Origin: Ectopseudomonas mendocina
GTDB taxonomy: Bacteria > Pseudomonadota > Gammaproteobacteria > Pseudomonadales > Pseudomonadaceae
Reading direction: 5' to 3'
Length of the DNA: 64,000 nucleotides
Assembly (NCBI RefSeq): GCF_007049795.1
Contig: NZ_SCFY01000011.1
Span: forward strand, 124,001-188,000
The notes beneath the pieces are model-generated. The model was not told where the DNA came from, did no database searches, and saw only the letters and a program-made list of their open reading frames with translations. This document shows, in pieces, positions 18,243 to 27,028 of this stretch. The position numbers and the translations under genes were made by a program. The first letter of the stretch is position 1, and every line of letters begins with the position of its first letter.

Positions 18243-19646
18243 TTACAGGGCGATCTGCTCACCGGGTTCGGGAATGTTGGCGATCCAGTTCAGGCGTTCG
18301 CGCAGGGCGGCTTGCAGGGCCTGCATCTTATCCAGCTCGCCGTGCACCAGGTACAGCTCGGGGTGGTTCTCGAACTGGCTCGCCCAGTCGAGCAGCTGCG
18401 ACTGACCGGCGTGCGCAGAAAAACCGCCCAGCGTGTGCACCCTGGCTTTCACCGCAATGCGCTGGTGCAGCACTTTGACCGTTTCTGCGCCGTCGACGAT
18501 CAGGCGGCCGAGCGTGCCTTTGGCCTGGAAACCGGGGAAGACCAGATGGCAGTTCTCGCGCCACAGATTGTGCTTGAAGTGGTGGACGATACGCCCGCCG
18601 TTGCACATGCCGGCGCCGGCAATGATGATCGCGCCGCTCTTGATCCGGTTGATCGCCATGGACTCTTCCGCCGTTGGCGTGCAGCGCAGGATCGGTAGCC
18701 AGTCCTCTACCCGGGTGACACCCTTGGCAGCCAGTGCAGCGCGGTCTTCGGCGGCGAACTGATCATGGAAGCGGCTGTAGATGGCATTGGCGCGTATGGC
18801 CATGGGGCTGTCGAGGAATACCGCCTGCTGCGGCAGGCGGCCTTCCTGATAGAAGCGGCCGAGGTAGTAGATCAGATCCTGGGTGCGGCCGACGGCGAAG
18901 GAGGGGATCAGCACGTTGCCACCTTCCTTGTGCGCCTGCTGCAGAATCTCGGCCAGCTCCTCCAGGGTTTCGTCACTGCGGCGATGATCACGGTCGCCGT
19001 AGGTCGACTCCATCAGCAGTACGTCGGCCTTGTTCAGTTGGGTCGGCGCCTGCATCAGTGGCGAGCAGGTATTGCCCAGGTCGCCGGAGAACACCAGATG
19101 ACGCTGCAGGTGGTGATCCTGCACCTGCATTTCGACGATGGCCGAGCCGAGAATGTGGCCGGCATTGTGGAAGGTGACCTGCACGCCCTTGGCCACCTCG
19201 ATCGTTGTGCCGTAGGCATGCGCGCGGCGCTGGCTGAGCGCCTGCTCGGCATGGGCGATGGTGTAGAGCGGCGTGATGGCCGGCTTGCCCTGGCGCGCAC
19301 GCCAGCGGTTCTCCCACTCGGCGTCCTTCTCCTGGAGGAAGGCCGAATCCAGCAGCATCAGTTCGAGCAGTTCGCTGCTGGCCTCGGTGGCGTGGATCGG
19401 GCCGCGATAACCCTCGGCGACCAGGCGTGGCAGCAGCCCGCTGTGATCGAGGTGGGCATGGGAGATCACCACCGCATCCAGCTCCCGCGGGTCGAAGGGG
19501 AAGGCGCTGCGGTTCTGGTCCTCTTCCTGGCGGCGCCCCTGGTGCATGCCGCATTCGAGCAGGACCTTGGCCCCGTCGCGACTCTCCACCAGGTAGCAGG
19601 AGCCGGTAACTTGTTGGATTGCACCGAGAAAAGTGAGCAGGGCCAT
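18243..19646 (-). CDS. Metallo-beta-lactamase / beta-CASP RNA-processing type protein
   Basis: A 467-residue MBL-fold protein with the metal site HAHLDHSG (His63, His65, Asp67, His68) and an inserted beta-CASP domain (PSFAVGRTQDLIYYLG about 240; AGAGMCNGGRIVHH about 345; final SAHAGQSQLLDW about 408). These features define the CPSF/RNase J-like nucleases, although ribonuclease activity is not shown here. It is divergent from the phosphoketolase-like gene, with an ANR/FNR-type box in the 125-base gap. From memory P. aeruginosa has the same neighbour pair (PA3614/PA3613), and genes of this kind appear in low-oxygen regulons. Confidence 0.88.
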   Translation of the reverse strand: MALLTFLGAIQQVTGSCYLVESRDGAKVLLECGMHQGRRQEEDQNRSAFPFDPRELDAVVISHAHLDHSGLLPRLVAEGYRGPIHATEASSELLELMLLDSAFLQEKDAEWENRWRARQGKPAITPLYTIAHAEQALSQRRAHAYGTTIEVAKGVQVTFHNAGHILGSAIVEMQVQDHHLQRHLVFSGDLGNTCSPLMQAPTQLNKADVLLMESTYGDRDHRRSDETLEELAEILQQAHKEGGNVLIPSFAVGRTQDLIYYLGRFYQEGRLPQQAVFLDSPMAIRANAIYSRFHDQFAAEDRAALAAKGVTRVEDWLPILRCTPTAEESMAINRIKSGAIIIAGAGMCNGGRIVHHFKHNLWRENCHLVFPGFQAKGTLGRLIVDGAETVKVLHQRIAVKARVHTLGGFSAHAGQSQLLDWASQFENHPELYLVHGELDKMQALQAALRERLNWIANIPEPGEQIAL

Positions 19647-19703
19647 GGTTCTATCCTTGTTGTGATGATGTGGCGAGTCTGCCGGTTTGAAGCGCCGCGT
19701 GGT

Positions 19704-19717
19704 TTGATGCAGGTCAC
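19704..19717 (+). promoter_or_regulatory. Candidate ANR/FNR box
   Basis: TTGATGCAGGTCAC fits TTGAT-N4-(A/G)TCAA with one mismatch at the last base. Its centre lies about 30 bases before a possible -10 (TAAACT, 19740-19745) for the rightward gene, which would place it near -41.5, the usual activating position. It lies between two divergent genes and could serve both. Confidence 0.6.
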
Positions 19718-19771
19718 TCGATGTAGGGCTCCGGGTGCCTAAACTGCAAGCGAATTTTCAGGAGATGACCC

Positions 19772-22174
19772 ATGCCTCAGCTATTGCCCGATGCCGCGAC
19801 TCTGGCTCAACACGCCCAGCAATACCCCGACTTCGCCCACTGGCAGGCGGGCCACGGACCTGTTCAGCATAGTCCGCAGACCAGCGCTGCGGTCTTTCGT
19901 CTGGCCCATCAGCTGGTGCAGAGCGGCTTGCAGCCCGACTTGCCGTGCGTCTACCGCCTGTTTCGCGCCCTGGATTCGCTGACCGCAGCCGGCCTCTGGC
20001 TGGTGGTGCACATGACCTATGCCCAGCGCGTTCGACTCGATGGCCAGCCGCTGCAGGCCGAGGACTTCAAACCGGTGCCGGAAGGTCATACCGGTGGCGC
20101 GCTGAACATGGTGCCTGCCTACGCCGGTTACCTGACCCTCAACGCGCTGACCGCCGAGACACGTGGCTGGTTGATGGGGCAGGGCCATTGCGTGGCGGCA
20201 ATCGAGGCGCTGAACCTGCTGACAGGCAACCAGCATCCCGAGCAGGCTGAGCGCTATGCCTGTGATGAAACGGGCATGAGCCGCCTGGTGGCAGATTTCT
20301 ACAGCTATGCGCAGGCGGCGGACGGCCGCCCTGGCGTGCCGCTGGGCAGCCATGTCAATCCGCACACCGCTGGTGGTATCGCCGAAGGCGGCTACCTGGG
20401 CTTTGCCGAGTTGCAGTACGCGCATCTGCCATTGCCGGGCGAAAAACTGGTGGCGTTCCTCTCCGATGGCGCCGCCGAGGAGCAGCGCGGCAGCGACTGG
20501 ATGCCGCGCTGGTGGCGTGCCGAGGATTGTGGTGTGGCGCTGCCGCTGATGATCGCCAACGGTCGGCGTATCGAGCAGCGTACCGAACTCGGCACGCTGG
20601 AGGGGCTGGAGGGCTTTCGCCGGCACCTGCGCGGCTGTGGTTTCGATCCGCTGAGCTTCGATGGGCGTGACCCGGCAGCCTTCGTCTGTGCGCTGTGGGA
20701 AATGGAGCAGCGCCTGGCGCATCGGGTCGATGAGCGCAATCGCGAACTGATCGACTATCCCCTGCCCATGCCCTACGGCATTGCCGAAACCACCAAGGGC
20801 TATGGCTTCTATGGCGCCGGCAGCAATGCCGCGCACAACCTGCCGCTACCGGCCAGTCCGGCGCTCGATGCGCACGCACGCGAACTGTTCAACCAGCATG
20901 CGGCGGCGTTGTGGGTACAGCCCCAGGTATTGGCTGAGGCCTGCAGCCTGTTCGCTGCCGGCAAGGGGCGTGAGCCTGAACGAGACAATCCACTGGCCCG
21001 TCGTCAACCCGCGCAGCCGATACAGCCAGCGCTGCATTTTCACGACAAGGCCTGTTCGCCCATGAGTGCGCTGGATCGCTACTTTGTCGATCTGGTACGG
21101 GCCAATCCGCAGTTACGCCCCCGCGTCGGCAACCCGGACGAACTGGCCAGCAACCGCCTGGGTGGCGTGCTGAAGGCGCTCAAGCACCGTGTCAGCCAGC
21201 CGGAAAGCGAGCTGGAATCAGTGCATGGCGCGGTGATCACGGCGCTCAACGAGGAGGCCGTGGTTTCCGCCTGTCTGGCCAACCAGGGCGGTCTGAACCT
21301 GGTGGCCAGTTACGAGGCGTTCTGCGTGAAGATGCTCGGCGCGGTGCGTCAGAGCCTGATCTTCGCCCGCCAGCAGAAAGAGGCCGGGCGCCCGGCTGGC
21401 TGGCTGGGTTGGCCGCTGGTGGCGACTTCGCACACCTGGGAGAACGGCAAGAACCAGCAATCGCACCAGGACACCACCTTCTGTGAGGCGCTGCTGGGCG
21501 AGATGCACGATGTCATGCGCGTGCTGCTGCCGGCCGACCACAATTCGCTGCTGGCGCTGCTGCCAGGCATCTATCAGGAGCGCGGCAGGTTGGCTTGCCT
21601 GGTGGTGGCCAAGCGCGAGCAGCCCTGCAGCTTCACGGCGGCGCAGGCGCAACAGCTGGCCCGTGATGGTGCCTTGCTGGTGGCTGCCGAGGGCGAGGGC
21701 GAGCCGGTGCTGCTGATCGCCAGCGGCAGTTACCAGTTGCACGCGATGCGCCGTGCTGCCGTTCGTCTGAGTCAGCATGCGGTGGCCTGGCGTCTGATTT
21801 ACTTGCAGGAGCCAGGACGTTTTCGGGCGCCGCGTGATGCCTGGGAAGTACCGGCGCTGGCTACGCCTGCAGAGCATGAAGCGTTGTTCCCCGCTGCGTA
21901 CAGGCGGCGCGTGTTGCTCAGCCATATGCGCCCGGAGGTGGCACGGGGGCATTTGTCCACGGTGTTGGGCGAGGGCACGTTCTGTCGGGCACTGGGTTAT
22001 CGCAACCGTGGCGGCACCTTCGACGAAGCCGGCATGCTGTTCGCCAACGGCTGTACCTGGGCGCATGTGTTGCAGAGTGTCGCCGAAGTGCTGGGCACAG
22101 CGGTCGATGCCTGGCTGACTACCGAGGAACGGGCCGCGCTGGCCGGCACGGGAGATCCTAATATCCTGCGCTGA
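19772..22174 (+). CDS. Phosphoketolase-like thiamine-diphosphate enzyme
   Basis: An 800-residue protein with the overall plan of phosphoketolases, which cleave xylulose-5-P or fructose-6-P to acetyl phosphate. Family-like segments include PEGHTGGALNMVPAYAGYL (about 105-123), HVNPHTAGGIAEGGYLGFAE (about 195) and the ThDP site LSDGAAEE...MIANGRRIEQRT (about 230-270). The sequence is divergent from authentic Xfp: the usual GPGHGG is replaced by a variant and the Xfp acidic triad is altered. Activity is therefore uncertain. Some databases label such proteins xylulose-5-phosphate 3-epimerase, as far as I recall. Start ATG 19772 has CAGGAGA upstream. The small RHH-like gene follows. Confidence 0.75.
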   Translation: MPQLLPDAATLAQHAQQYPDFAHWQAGHGPVQHSPQTSAAVFRLAHQLVQSGLQPDLPCVYRLFRALDSLTAAGLWLVVHMTYAQRVRLDGQPLQAEDFKPVPEGHTGGALNMVPAYAGYLTLNALTAETRGWLMGQGHCVAAIEALNLLTGNQHPEQAERYACDETGMSRLVADFYSYAQAADGRPGVPLGSHVNPHTAGGIAEGGYLGFAELQYAHLPLPGEKLVAFLSDGAAEEQRGSDWMPRWWRAEDCGVALPLMIANGRRIEQRTELGTLEGLEGFRRHLRGCGFDPLSFDGRDPAAFVCALWEMEQRLAHRVDERNRELIDYPLPMPYGIAETTKGYGFYGAGSNAAHNLPLPASPALDAHARELFNQHAAALWVQPQVLAEACSLFAAGKGREPERDNPLARRQPAQPIQPALHFHDKACSPMSALDRYFVDLVRANPQLRPRVGNPDELASNRLGGVLKALKHRVSQPESELESVHGAVITALNEEAVVSACLANQGGLNLVASYEAFCVKMLGAVRQSLIFARQQKEAGRPAGWLGWPLVATSHTWENGKNQQSHQDTTFCEALLGEMHDVMRVLLPADHNSLLALLPGIYQERGRLACLVVAKREQPCSFTAAQAQQLARDGALLVAAEGEGEPVLLIASGSYQLHAMRRAAVRLSQHAVAWRLIYLQEPGRFRAPRDAWEVPALATPAEHEALFPAAYRRRVLLSHMRPEVARGHLSTVLGEGTFCRALGYRNRGGTFDEAGMLFANGCTWAHVLQSVAEVLGTAVDAWLTTEERAALAGTGDPNILR

Positions 22175-22211
22175 ATGATCGGGTTGGGGCAATTGCAAGG
22201 GAGGGGCAGGT

Positions 22212-22406
22212 ATGCCCAGGCTGATTGTAGAGCTCGACACCGACCTCTATCGCATGCTGCAGGAGGCGGCACGAATCAACCAGTTGAGTCTGCAGGAGGA
22301 GTGCGTGCGTCGCCTCGAAGGGGGTAGGCGACGCTCACGCTACATGGAGGCCCTGCTCGCCGAGTTGCGCGCCGATGACGCCCAGCACCGGGCGCAGCGA
22401 GGCTGA
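22212..22406 (+). CDS. Small ribbon-helix-helix-like protein
   Basis: A 64-residue basic protein, MPRLIVELDTDLYRMLQEAA at the start. A beta strand (RLIVELD) followed by two helices is the pattern of Arc/CopG/MetJ-type ribbon-helix-helix proteins, and the C-terminus is Arg-rich. A good GGGAGGGG site precedes ATG 22212, 37 bases after the phosphoketolase-like stop, so the two are probably co-transcribed. It could be a local regulator or an accessory protein. No toxin partner is adjacent, so a toxin-antitoxin role is not supported. Confidence 0.65.
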   Translation: MPRLIVELDTDLYRMLQEAARINQLSLQEECVRRLEGGRRRSRYMEALLAELRADDAQHRAQRG

Positions 22407-22419
22407 GCCTGGCCAGTAC

Positions 22420-22821
22420 TTACAGGCCGCAATCACCCTTGTCGAAGGTTTCGACGGTAACCGGAAGGTTGCTGCGGTACTCGCTGAACTGATAACGCAG
22501 CTGCGCGCCTTGGGCCAGCAGGCTGCGATAGCCCGGATTGCGGCAGACGCTGGCCGCCAGTTGGCTGCGCACGATGTCCGGGTTGCCGCGCATGTTTGCC
22601 GCATGCGCCGGGCGCACGCTGAGGTGGTTGATCAGCGTGTGACCTTCCACGGTATAGCCCTGATCGAGAATGTCCTCGTTGATCGCCCGTGGCGTGCCCT
22701 CACTGCTCTGTCGGGCGACCTGGTCCAGGGTACGAGTCAGCTCCATTTCCTTCAGAGAGGCGGCCTGGGCGGTGGCAAGCATCAGGCTGAGTGCGAGGGC
22801 AGGAAGGATATAACGCAGCAT
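22420..22821 (-). CDS. Secreted QSregVF-type protein
   Basis: A 133-residue protein with a clear signal peptide (about 1-20, ending AQAAS) and two cysteines in the mature part (Cys near 94 and 131) that could form a disulfide. It resembles the small Pseudomonas family named quorum-sensing-regulated virulence factor (PA3611-like, from memory), whose function is not established. The start at 22821 has CAGGAG upstream; the frame is open much further. It is convergent with the RHH-like gene, and the order phosphoketolase, small RHH protein, QSregVF agrees with remembered P. aeruginosa order. Confidence 0.75.
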   Translation of the reverse strand: MLRYILPALALSLMLATAQAASLKEMELTRTLDQVARQSSEGTPRAINEDILDQGYTVEGHTLINHLSVRPAHAANMRGNPDIVRSQLAASVCRNPGYRSLLAQGAQLRYQFSEYRSNLPVTVETFDKGDCGL

Positions 22822-22984
22822 GTGATGTAACTCCTGAAGGCGTGGACAGCCTTGGACAGGCCACGGTCGTGAATGTTCGCGGCAGTGGCCATTGATCTGT
22901 GACGGTTGCAGTCTACTGGTTCTGGCCCGCCAGCGGTGCGGGTGAGGTGTTAGAATCGCGCGCCCAATCGCCGTTGCGCCTTCC

Positions 22985-23707
22985 ATGACTCATCCAGCCC
23001 CACATGCCGTCGCCCGCCTGCGCACAGAGCGCCTGGCGCGCAGCCTCAAACCCTTCGTTGCCCGTGGCTCGCGTGCCGAGCGTTGCCTGCACTGTCGGGT
23101 GCAGCCGACCCATTGCCTGTGTGCCTGGCGCCCGCAGGTCGAGGCCAATGCCGCCATGTGCCTGGTGATGCATGACATCGAGGCGCTGAAACCGAGCAAT
23201 ACCGGATGGCTGATTGCCGACGTGGTGCCTGAAACCCACGCCTTTGGTTGGACGCGCACGGCCGTCGATCCGGCGCTGCTGGAGCTTTTGGCTGATCCGC
23301 AGTGGCAGCCGTATCTGGTTTTTCCCGGCGAGTACGTGGCGCCGCAGCGCGTGGTCGAGGAGGTGCGGCTTGCGCCCGGCAAGCGTCCGCTGTTCGTGTT
23401 ACTCGACGCCACCTGGACCGAGGCGCGCAAGATGTTTCGCAAGAGCCCCTATCTGGATGCGCTGCCAGTGCTGAGCCTGACGCCAGCGCAACTATCGCGC
23501 TATCGCCTGCGTCGTTCTACCCGTGGCGAGCACCTGTGCACCGCCGAGGTGGCCGCCATGTGCCTGGAACTGGCTGGCGACCTGCGTGCCGGCGAGGCGC
23601 TGGACGATTATCTCGATGTGTTCAGCCAGCATTATCTGGCCGCCAAACGGCGTTTGCCGCTGGATCTCAACGACGCTCTGCACCAGCGTTTGCAGACGTA
23701 CCGCTGA
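22985..23707 (+). CDS. DTW-domain tRNA-uridine aminocarboxypropyltransferase
   Basis: A 240-residue protein of the DTW (TapT/Tsr3-like) family, which transfers the 3-amino-3-carboxypropyl group of SAM to uridine in tRNA (acp3U47 in E. coli by TapT, formerly YfiP). The defining motif DATWTEARKMFRKSPYL lies at about 142-158. An N-terminal cysteine cluster CLHCRVQPTHCLC (about 36-48) probably binds metal. Its 3' end overlaps the converging DMT permease gene by 41 bases. The exact target nucleotide in this organism is inferred from the family. Confidence 0.88.
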   Translation: MTHPAPHAVARLRTERLARSLKPFVARGSRAERCLHCRVQPTHCLCAWRPQVEANAAMCLVMHDIEALKPSNTGWLIADVVPETHAFGWTRTAVDPALLELLADPQWQPYLVFPGEYVAPQRVVEEVRLAPGKRPLFVLLDATWTEARKMFRKSPYLDALPVLSLTPAQLSRYRLRRSTRGEHLCTAEVAAMCLELAGDLRAGEALDDYLDVFSQHYLAAKRRLPLDLNDALHQRLQTYR

Positions 23708-24593
23708 GTTCACTCGGCAGTGGCTTGGGCCACAGCTGAGCCAGCAACATCCCGCCAAACATCAGCGCGCAACCCAGGTAGCCACGCAGCGCCAGCACTT
23801 CGCCGAGCAACAGGGCGCCGGCGATGGCAGCGAACACCGCCTCCAGCGAGAGAATGATCGCTGCATGCGAGGCGATGGCATGTTGCTGCGCCACCACCTG
23901 CAGTGTGAAACCGATCGCCACGCCGAATACGCCGCCATAGAGAATGGCCGGGGCAGCTTTGACAATACCGTCCAGCGTCGCGGTCTCGAACACCAGGGCC
24001 AGGGCCAGGCTGATCACCGCGCAGGTGGCGAACTGGATGAAGGCCAGGCGCAACGGGTCATGACGGCCGGCGAAGAAACCTACCAGCAGCACATGAATGC
24101 CCCAGACAAAGGCGCCGGCCAGTTGCAGCCAGTCGCCCGAGGCCACGGTGAAGCCTTCGCCGACGCTGAGCAGGAACATGCCGACCACTGCCAGGCTGGC
24201 GCCCAACCAGATGCCGGCGCTGCTGCGCTGGCCGATCAGCAAGCCGAGAATCGGTACCACGATCACGTACAACCCGGTGATGAAGCCGGAGTTGGTCACC
24301 GTAGTGAACAGCAGGCCGACCTGCTGCAGGTTGATCCCCAGCGACAGCGCCAGCCCCATGATCACACCACCCACCAGCAGGTTGCGATTCAGTGGTGCAG
24401 CAGGCCGCTGTTGGCGACGCTGCAGCAACGCCAGCACCGGCAACAGAACCAGGCAGGCGAGGGTGAAGCGCAGGCCGGTATAAAGGAAGGGGCCGATGTT
24501 ATCCATGCCCAGACGTTGGGCGACGAAGGCGCTGCCCCAAATCATCGCGGTAATCAGCATTAACAGGTCGGCGCGCAGGGCTTGGCTTCGCAT
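23667..24593 (-). CDS. DMT-superfamily (EamA) permease
   Basis: A 308-residue inner-membrane protein with about ten hydrophobic segments arranged as two EamA repeats (each about 140 residues; the first begins LLMLITAMIWGSAFVAQRLG). Such carriers export metabolites or amino acids, but the substrate cannot be read from the sequence. The start is set at MRSQALRADLLM (24593), just before the first membrane helix; the frame is open to 24713. It converges on and overlaps the DTW gene by 41 bases. Confidence 0.85.
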   Translation of the reverse strand: MRSQALRADLLMLITAMIWGSAFVAQRLGMDNIGPFLYTGLRFTLACLVLLPVLALLQRRQQRPAAPLNRNLLVGGVIMGLALSLGINLQQVGLLFTTVTNSGFITGLYVIVVPILGLLIGQRSSAGIWLGASLAVVGMFLLSVGEGFTVASGDWLQLAGAFVWGIHVLLVGFFAGRHDPLRLAFIQFATCAVISLALALVFETATLDGIVKAAPAILYGGVFGVAIGFTLQVVAQQHAIASHAAIILSLEAVFAAIAGALLLGEVLALRGYLGCALMFGGMLLAQLWPKPLPSELSGTSANAGAERR

Positions 24594-24796
24594 TGGGGCG
24601 TCTCGGCGGGAAAGTTGCGCATCCTGCCGCAAAGCATTGAGCTTGACCACCCCGTCACAGCTCGGCATGCTGAGCGCCGTCGTCGGTCCGAGTGGGGAGT
24701 CTGTGATGCTCATTGAGCAGGCTTGAGCGGGTCGTCAGGCGAAGAGCACTGCCATACTCACCTCAGTGCCACTTATAACAAGAACAGGATCTGCCA

Positions 24797-25447
24797 ATGG
24801 CCGCCTACGAAATCCTGATTGCTGATGACCACCCGCTGTTTCGCAGCGCGCTGCAACAAGCCCTGACCCTGGGCCTGGGGCCTGAAGTGCATCTGGTAGA
24901 AGCTGCCAGCATCGCAGAGCTTGAAAACCACCTGGCCGCCAAGAGTGATTGGGACCTGGTCCTGCTTGACCTCAATATGCCCGGTGCCTACGGTTTTTCT
25001 GGTCTGGTACTGTTGCGTGGGCAGTACCCGCAGATCCCTGTGGTGATGATCTCCGCTCAGGAAGAAGCCTCCGTGGTCAACCGCTCCCGCGAATTCGGGG
25101 CCAGTGGCTTCATCCCCAAATCCAGCCCGCTGGAAACCCTGCAGCAAGCGGTGCGCCATGTACTTGATGGTGACACCTGGTGGCCGCCGCTGGCCGAGGA
25201 GGGTGCGCCGGTTTCCGCCGAGGCCAAGGCGGCCAGTGCCGGCCTGGCCAGTCTCACGCCACAACAGTTCCGCGTCTTGACCATGGTCTGCGAAGGGCTG
25301 TTGAACAAGCAGATCGCCCATGAGCTGAGCGTGTCCGAGGCGACGGTCAAGGCGCATGTGACGGCGATCTTTCGCAAGCTGGGCGTGCGCACCCGCACTC
25401 AGGCGGCGTTGCTGTTGCAGCAGATGGAATCGATCCCCGCGCAGTAA
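24797..25447 (+). CDS. erdR: LuxR/NarL-type response regulator ErdR
   Basis: A 216-residue regulator. The receiver domain has the acidic pocket Asp10-Asp11, phospho-acceptor Asp58 (LVLLDLNMPG) and a Lys in IPKSSPL. The C-terminal LuxR-type helix-turn-helix (about 150-208) contains EGLLNKQIAHELSVSEATVKAHVTAIF. In P. aeruginosa, ErdR (PA3604) controls ethanol/acetate metabolism including acetyl-CoA synthetase and is followed by dgkA, as here. That synteny, plus sequence, supports the name. No histidine kinase is adjacent, so it is an orphan regulator. Confidence 0.88.
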   Translation: MAAYEILIADDHPLFRSALQQALTLGLGPEVHLVEAASIAELENHLAAKSDWDLVLLDLNMPGAYGFSGLVLLRGQYPQIPVVMISAQEEASVVNRSREFGASGFIPKSSPLETLQQAVRHVLDGDTWWPPLAEEGAPVSAEAKAASAGLASLTPQQFRVLTMVCEGLLNKQIAHELSVSEATVKAHVTAIFRKLGVRTRTQAALLLQQMESIPAQ

Positions 25448-25594
25448 GCTGCGCATCGGCGCTGCGTTGAAAGCAGGCCCGGCCTGCTTATATACAGCCC
25501 GTAAACTGCGCAGTCTCACTCGCTTTCGCCTTGCATACCTTTAGCTCGCGATCTCGCATATAGGTGCTCGCGCTGCGGATGCAGTAAGCTGCGC
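25441..25594. repeat. 14-bp direct repeats flanking the erdR-dgkA spacer
   Basis: GCAGTAAGCTGCGC occurs at 25441-25454, overlapping the end and stop of erdR, and again at 25581-25594, just before dgkA. The 126 bases between are AT-richer than the surroundings and hold no gene. This looks like a segmental duplication or a small insertion flanked by copied target sequence. Confidence 0.5.
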
Positions 25595-25619
25595 GCCTCG
25601 TCCAGATGGGGTGAGGCGC

Positions 25620-25985
25620 ATGTCGCCATTCAAGGGCCAGACCGGCCTGAAACGTATCCTCAACGCCGCCAGCTATTCGCTCGATGGCCTGCGCGCCGCG
25701 TTCTTCGGCGAAGCAGCCTTTCGCCAGCTGGTGCTGCTCAATCTGGTGCTGATTCCATCGGCCTTCGTTCTTGACGTCAGCCGCGGTGAGCGTGCGCTGA
25801 TGGTGGCTGTGTGTCTGCTGGCGCTGATCGTCGAGTTGCTCAACTCGGCGATCGAGGCGGCCATCGACCGCATTTCTCTGGAGCGCCACCCACTATCGAA
25901 GAACGCGAAGGACATGGGCAGCGCCGCGCAGTTTGTGGCGCTGGGCATGATCGCCTCGGTCTGGGCGGTCATCCTGCTTGGCTGA
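25620..25985 (+). CDS. dgkA: Diacylglycerol kinase
   Basis: A 121-residue integral-membrane kinase that phosphorylates diacylglycerol to phosphatidate, recycling lipid left over from periplasmic glucan and LPS modification. It has three membrane helices and the catalytic segment ELLNSAIEAAIDRIS (about 77-91), with the essential Glu. ATG 25620 is preferred; a GTG at 25611 would add three residues. It follows erdR after about 170 bases, and its stop nearly abuts the converging finR gene. Confidence 0.93.
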   Translation: MSPFKGQTGLKRILNAASYSLDGLRAAFFGEAAFRQLVLLNLVLIPSAFVLDVSRGERALMVAVCLLALIVELLNSAIEAAIDRISLERHPLSKNAKDMGSAAQFVALGMIASVWAVILLG

Positions 25986-25988
25986 CGC

Positions 25989-26915
25989 TCAGACGATTGG
26001 CGGCAGAACGATCTGATCGCTGCGACTGACGCCGGCGGTCAGCGCACGACACTGCTCGAGAAATTCGCGCATCGCCGCTGTCTGGTACTTCTGCTTGTGC
26101 CAGATGAAGTAGAACTGCCGGCGCAGATCCAGCTCCGGAGTTTCCACCGGCATCAGGCTGCCGCGACGAAAGGCGTCGCGCAGCGCCAGGCGTGAGATGC
26201 AGCCGATACCCAGGCCGGATTCCACGGCGCGTTTGATTGCCTCGGTGTGCTCCAGCTCCAGGCGGATATTCAGATTGCGCGGGTGATGACGCATGGCCTG
26301 ATCGAAAGTCAGTCGTGTGCCCGACCCTTGCTCACGCAGAATCCAGGCTTCGTGCGTCAGCTCTTCCAGGCTGGCACTGCCGCGTTGGGCCAGCGGATGT
26401 TGCGGCGCGCAGAACACCACCAGTTCGTCCTCGACCCACGGCTGCACCTCGATATCCGGGTGCTGGCAGTCGCCTTCGATCAAGCCCAGGTCCAGCTCGT
26501 AATGCGCGATTTGCTGCACCACATGGGCGGTGTTGTGGACCTGCAGCTTCACCCGGCATTCGGGGTGGCGCTGCATGAAACTGCCAATCAGCAGGGTGGC
26601 CAGATAATTGCCCACGGTCAGGGTGGCGCCGACGTTCAGCGAGCCATAACCGCTCTTGCCACCCAGCAGGCGTTCGATTTCGCGCGCCTGGTCGATCAGC
26701 GCCACCGCCTCGGGCAGTAGCTGTCGGCCCAGGGCATTGAGCGCGAGGCGTTTGCCGGCGCGATCAAACAACTGGCAGTCGGATTGGCGTTCCAGTTCGG
26801 TCAGCGAAGTGCTGGTCGCAGACTGCGACAATGCGAGCGATTGCGCGGCGCGCGAGACGCTTTCATGCTGCGCCACGGCAACGAACACCTGAAGTTGTCT
26901 GAGAGTAAATCGCAT
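25989..26915 (-). CDS. finR: LysR-type regulator FinR
   Basis: A 308-residue LysR-family regulator with an N-terminal winged helix-turn-helix (FVAVAQHESVSRAAQSLALSQSAT...) and a C-terminal effector domain. It is divergent from fpr, the arrangement of FinR in Pseudomonas, which activates fpr during superoxide stress and affects sulfur and iron-sulfur metabolism. Effector identity is not visible. A perfect inverted repeat GATATA-N10-TATATC lies immediately upstream of its start and probably includes its binding site. Confidence 0.85.
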   Translation of the reverse strand: MRFTLRQLQVFVAVAQHESVSRAAQSLALSQSATSTSLTELERQSDCQLFDRAGKRLALNALGRQLLPEAVALIDQAREIERLLGGKSGYGSLNVGATLTVGNYLATLLIGSFMQRHPECRVKLQVHNTAHVVQQIAHYELDLGLIEGDCQHPDIEVQPWVEDELVVFCAPQHPLAQRGSASLEELTHEAWILREQGSGTRLTFDQAMRHHPRNLNIRLELEHTEAIKRAVESGLGIGCISRLALRDAFRRGSLMPVETPELDLRRQFYFIWHKQKYQTAAMREFLEQCRALTAGVSRSDQIVLPPIV

Positions 26916-26918
26916 ATC

Positions 26919-26940
26919 GATATAACCGATAACCTATATC
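26919..26940. promoter_or_regulatory. Inverted repeat in the finR-fpr intergenic region
   Basis: GATATA, 10 bases, TATATC: a perfect interrupted palindrome between the divergent finR and fpr genes, 4 bases from the finR start codon. LysR-type regulators commonly bind such sites and autoregulate, hence the suggestion that FinR binds here. Confidence 0.45.
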
Positions 26941-27028
26941 TTGATAATCCACTTAACAGATATTGTTGCCGCGAATAGAATGCCGCGCAATGGCGCCTTT
27001 GGCGCTGACGTTCTTCGAGGAAATCATC

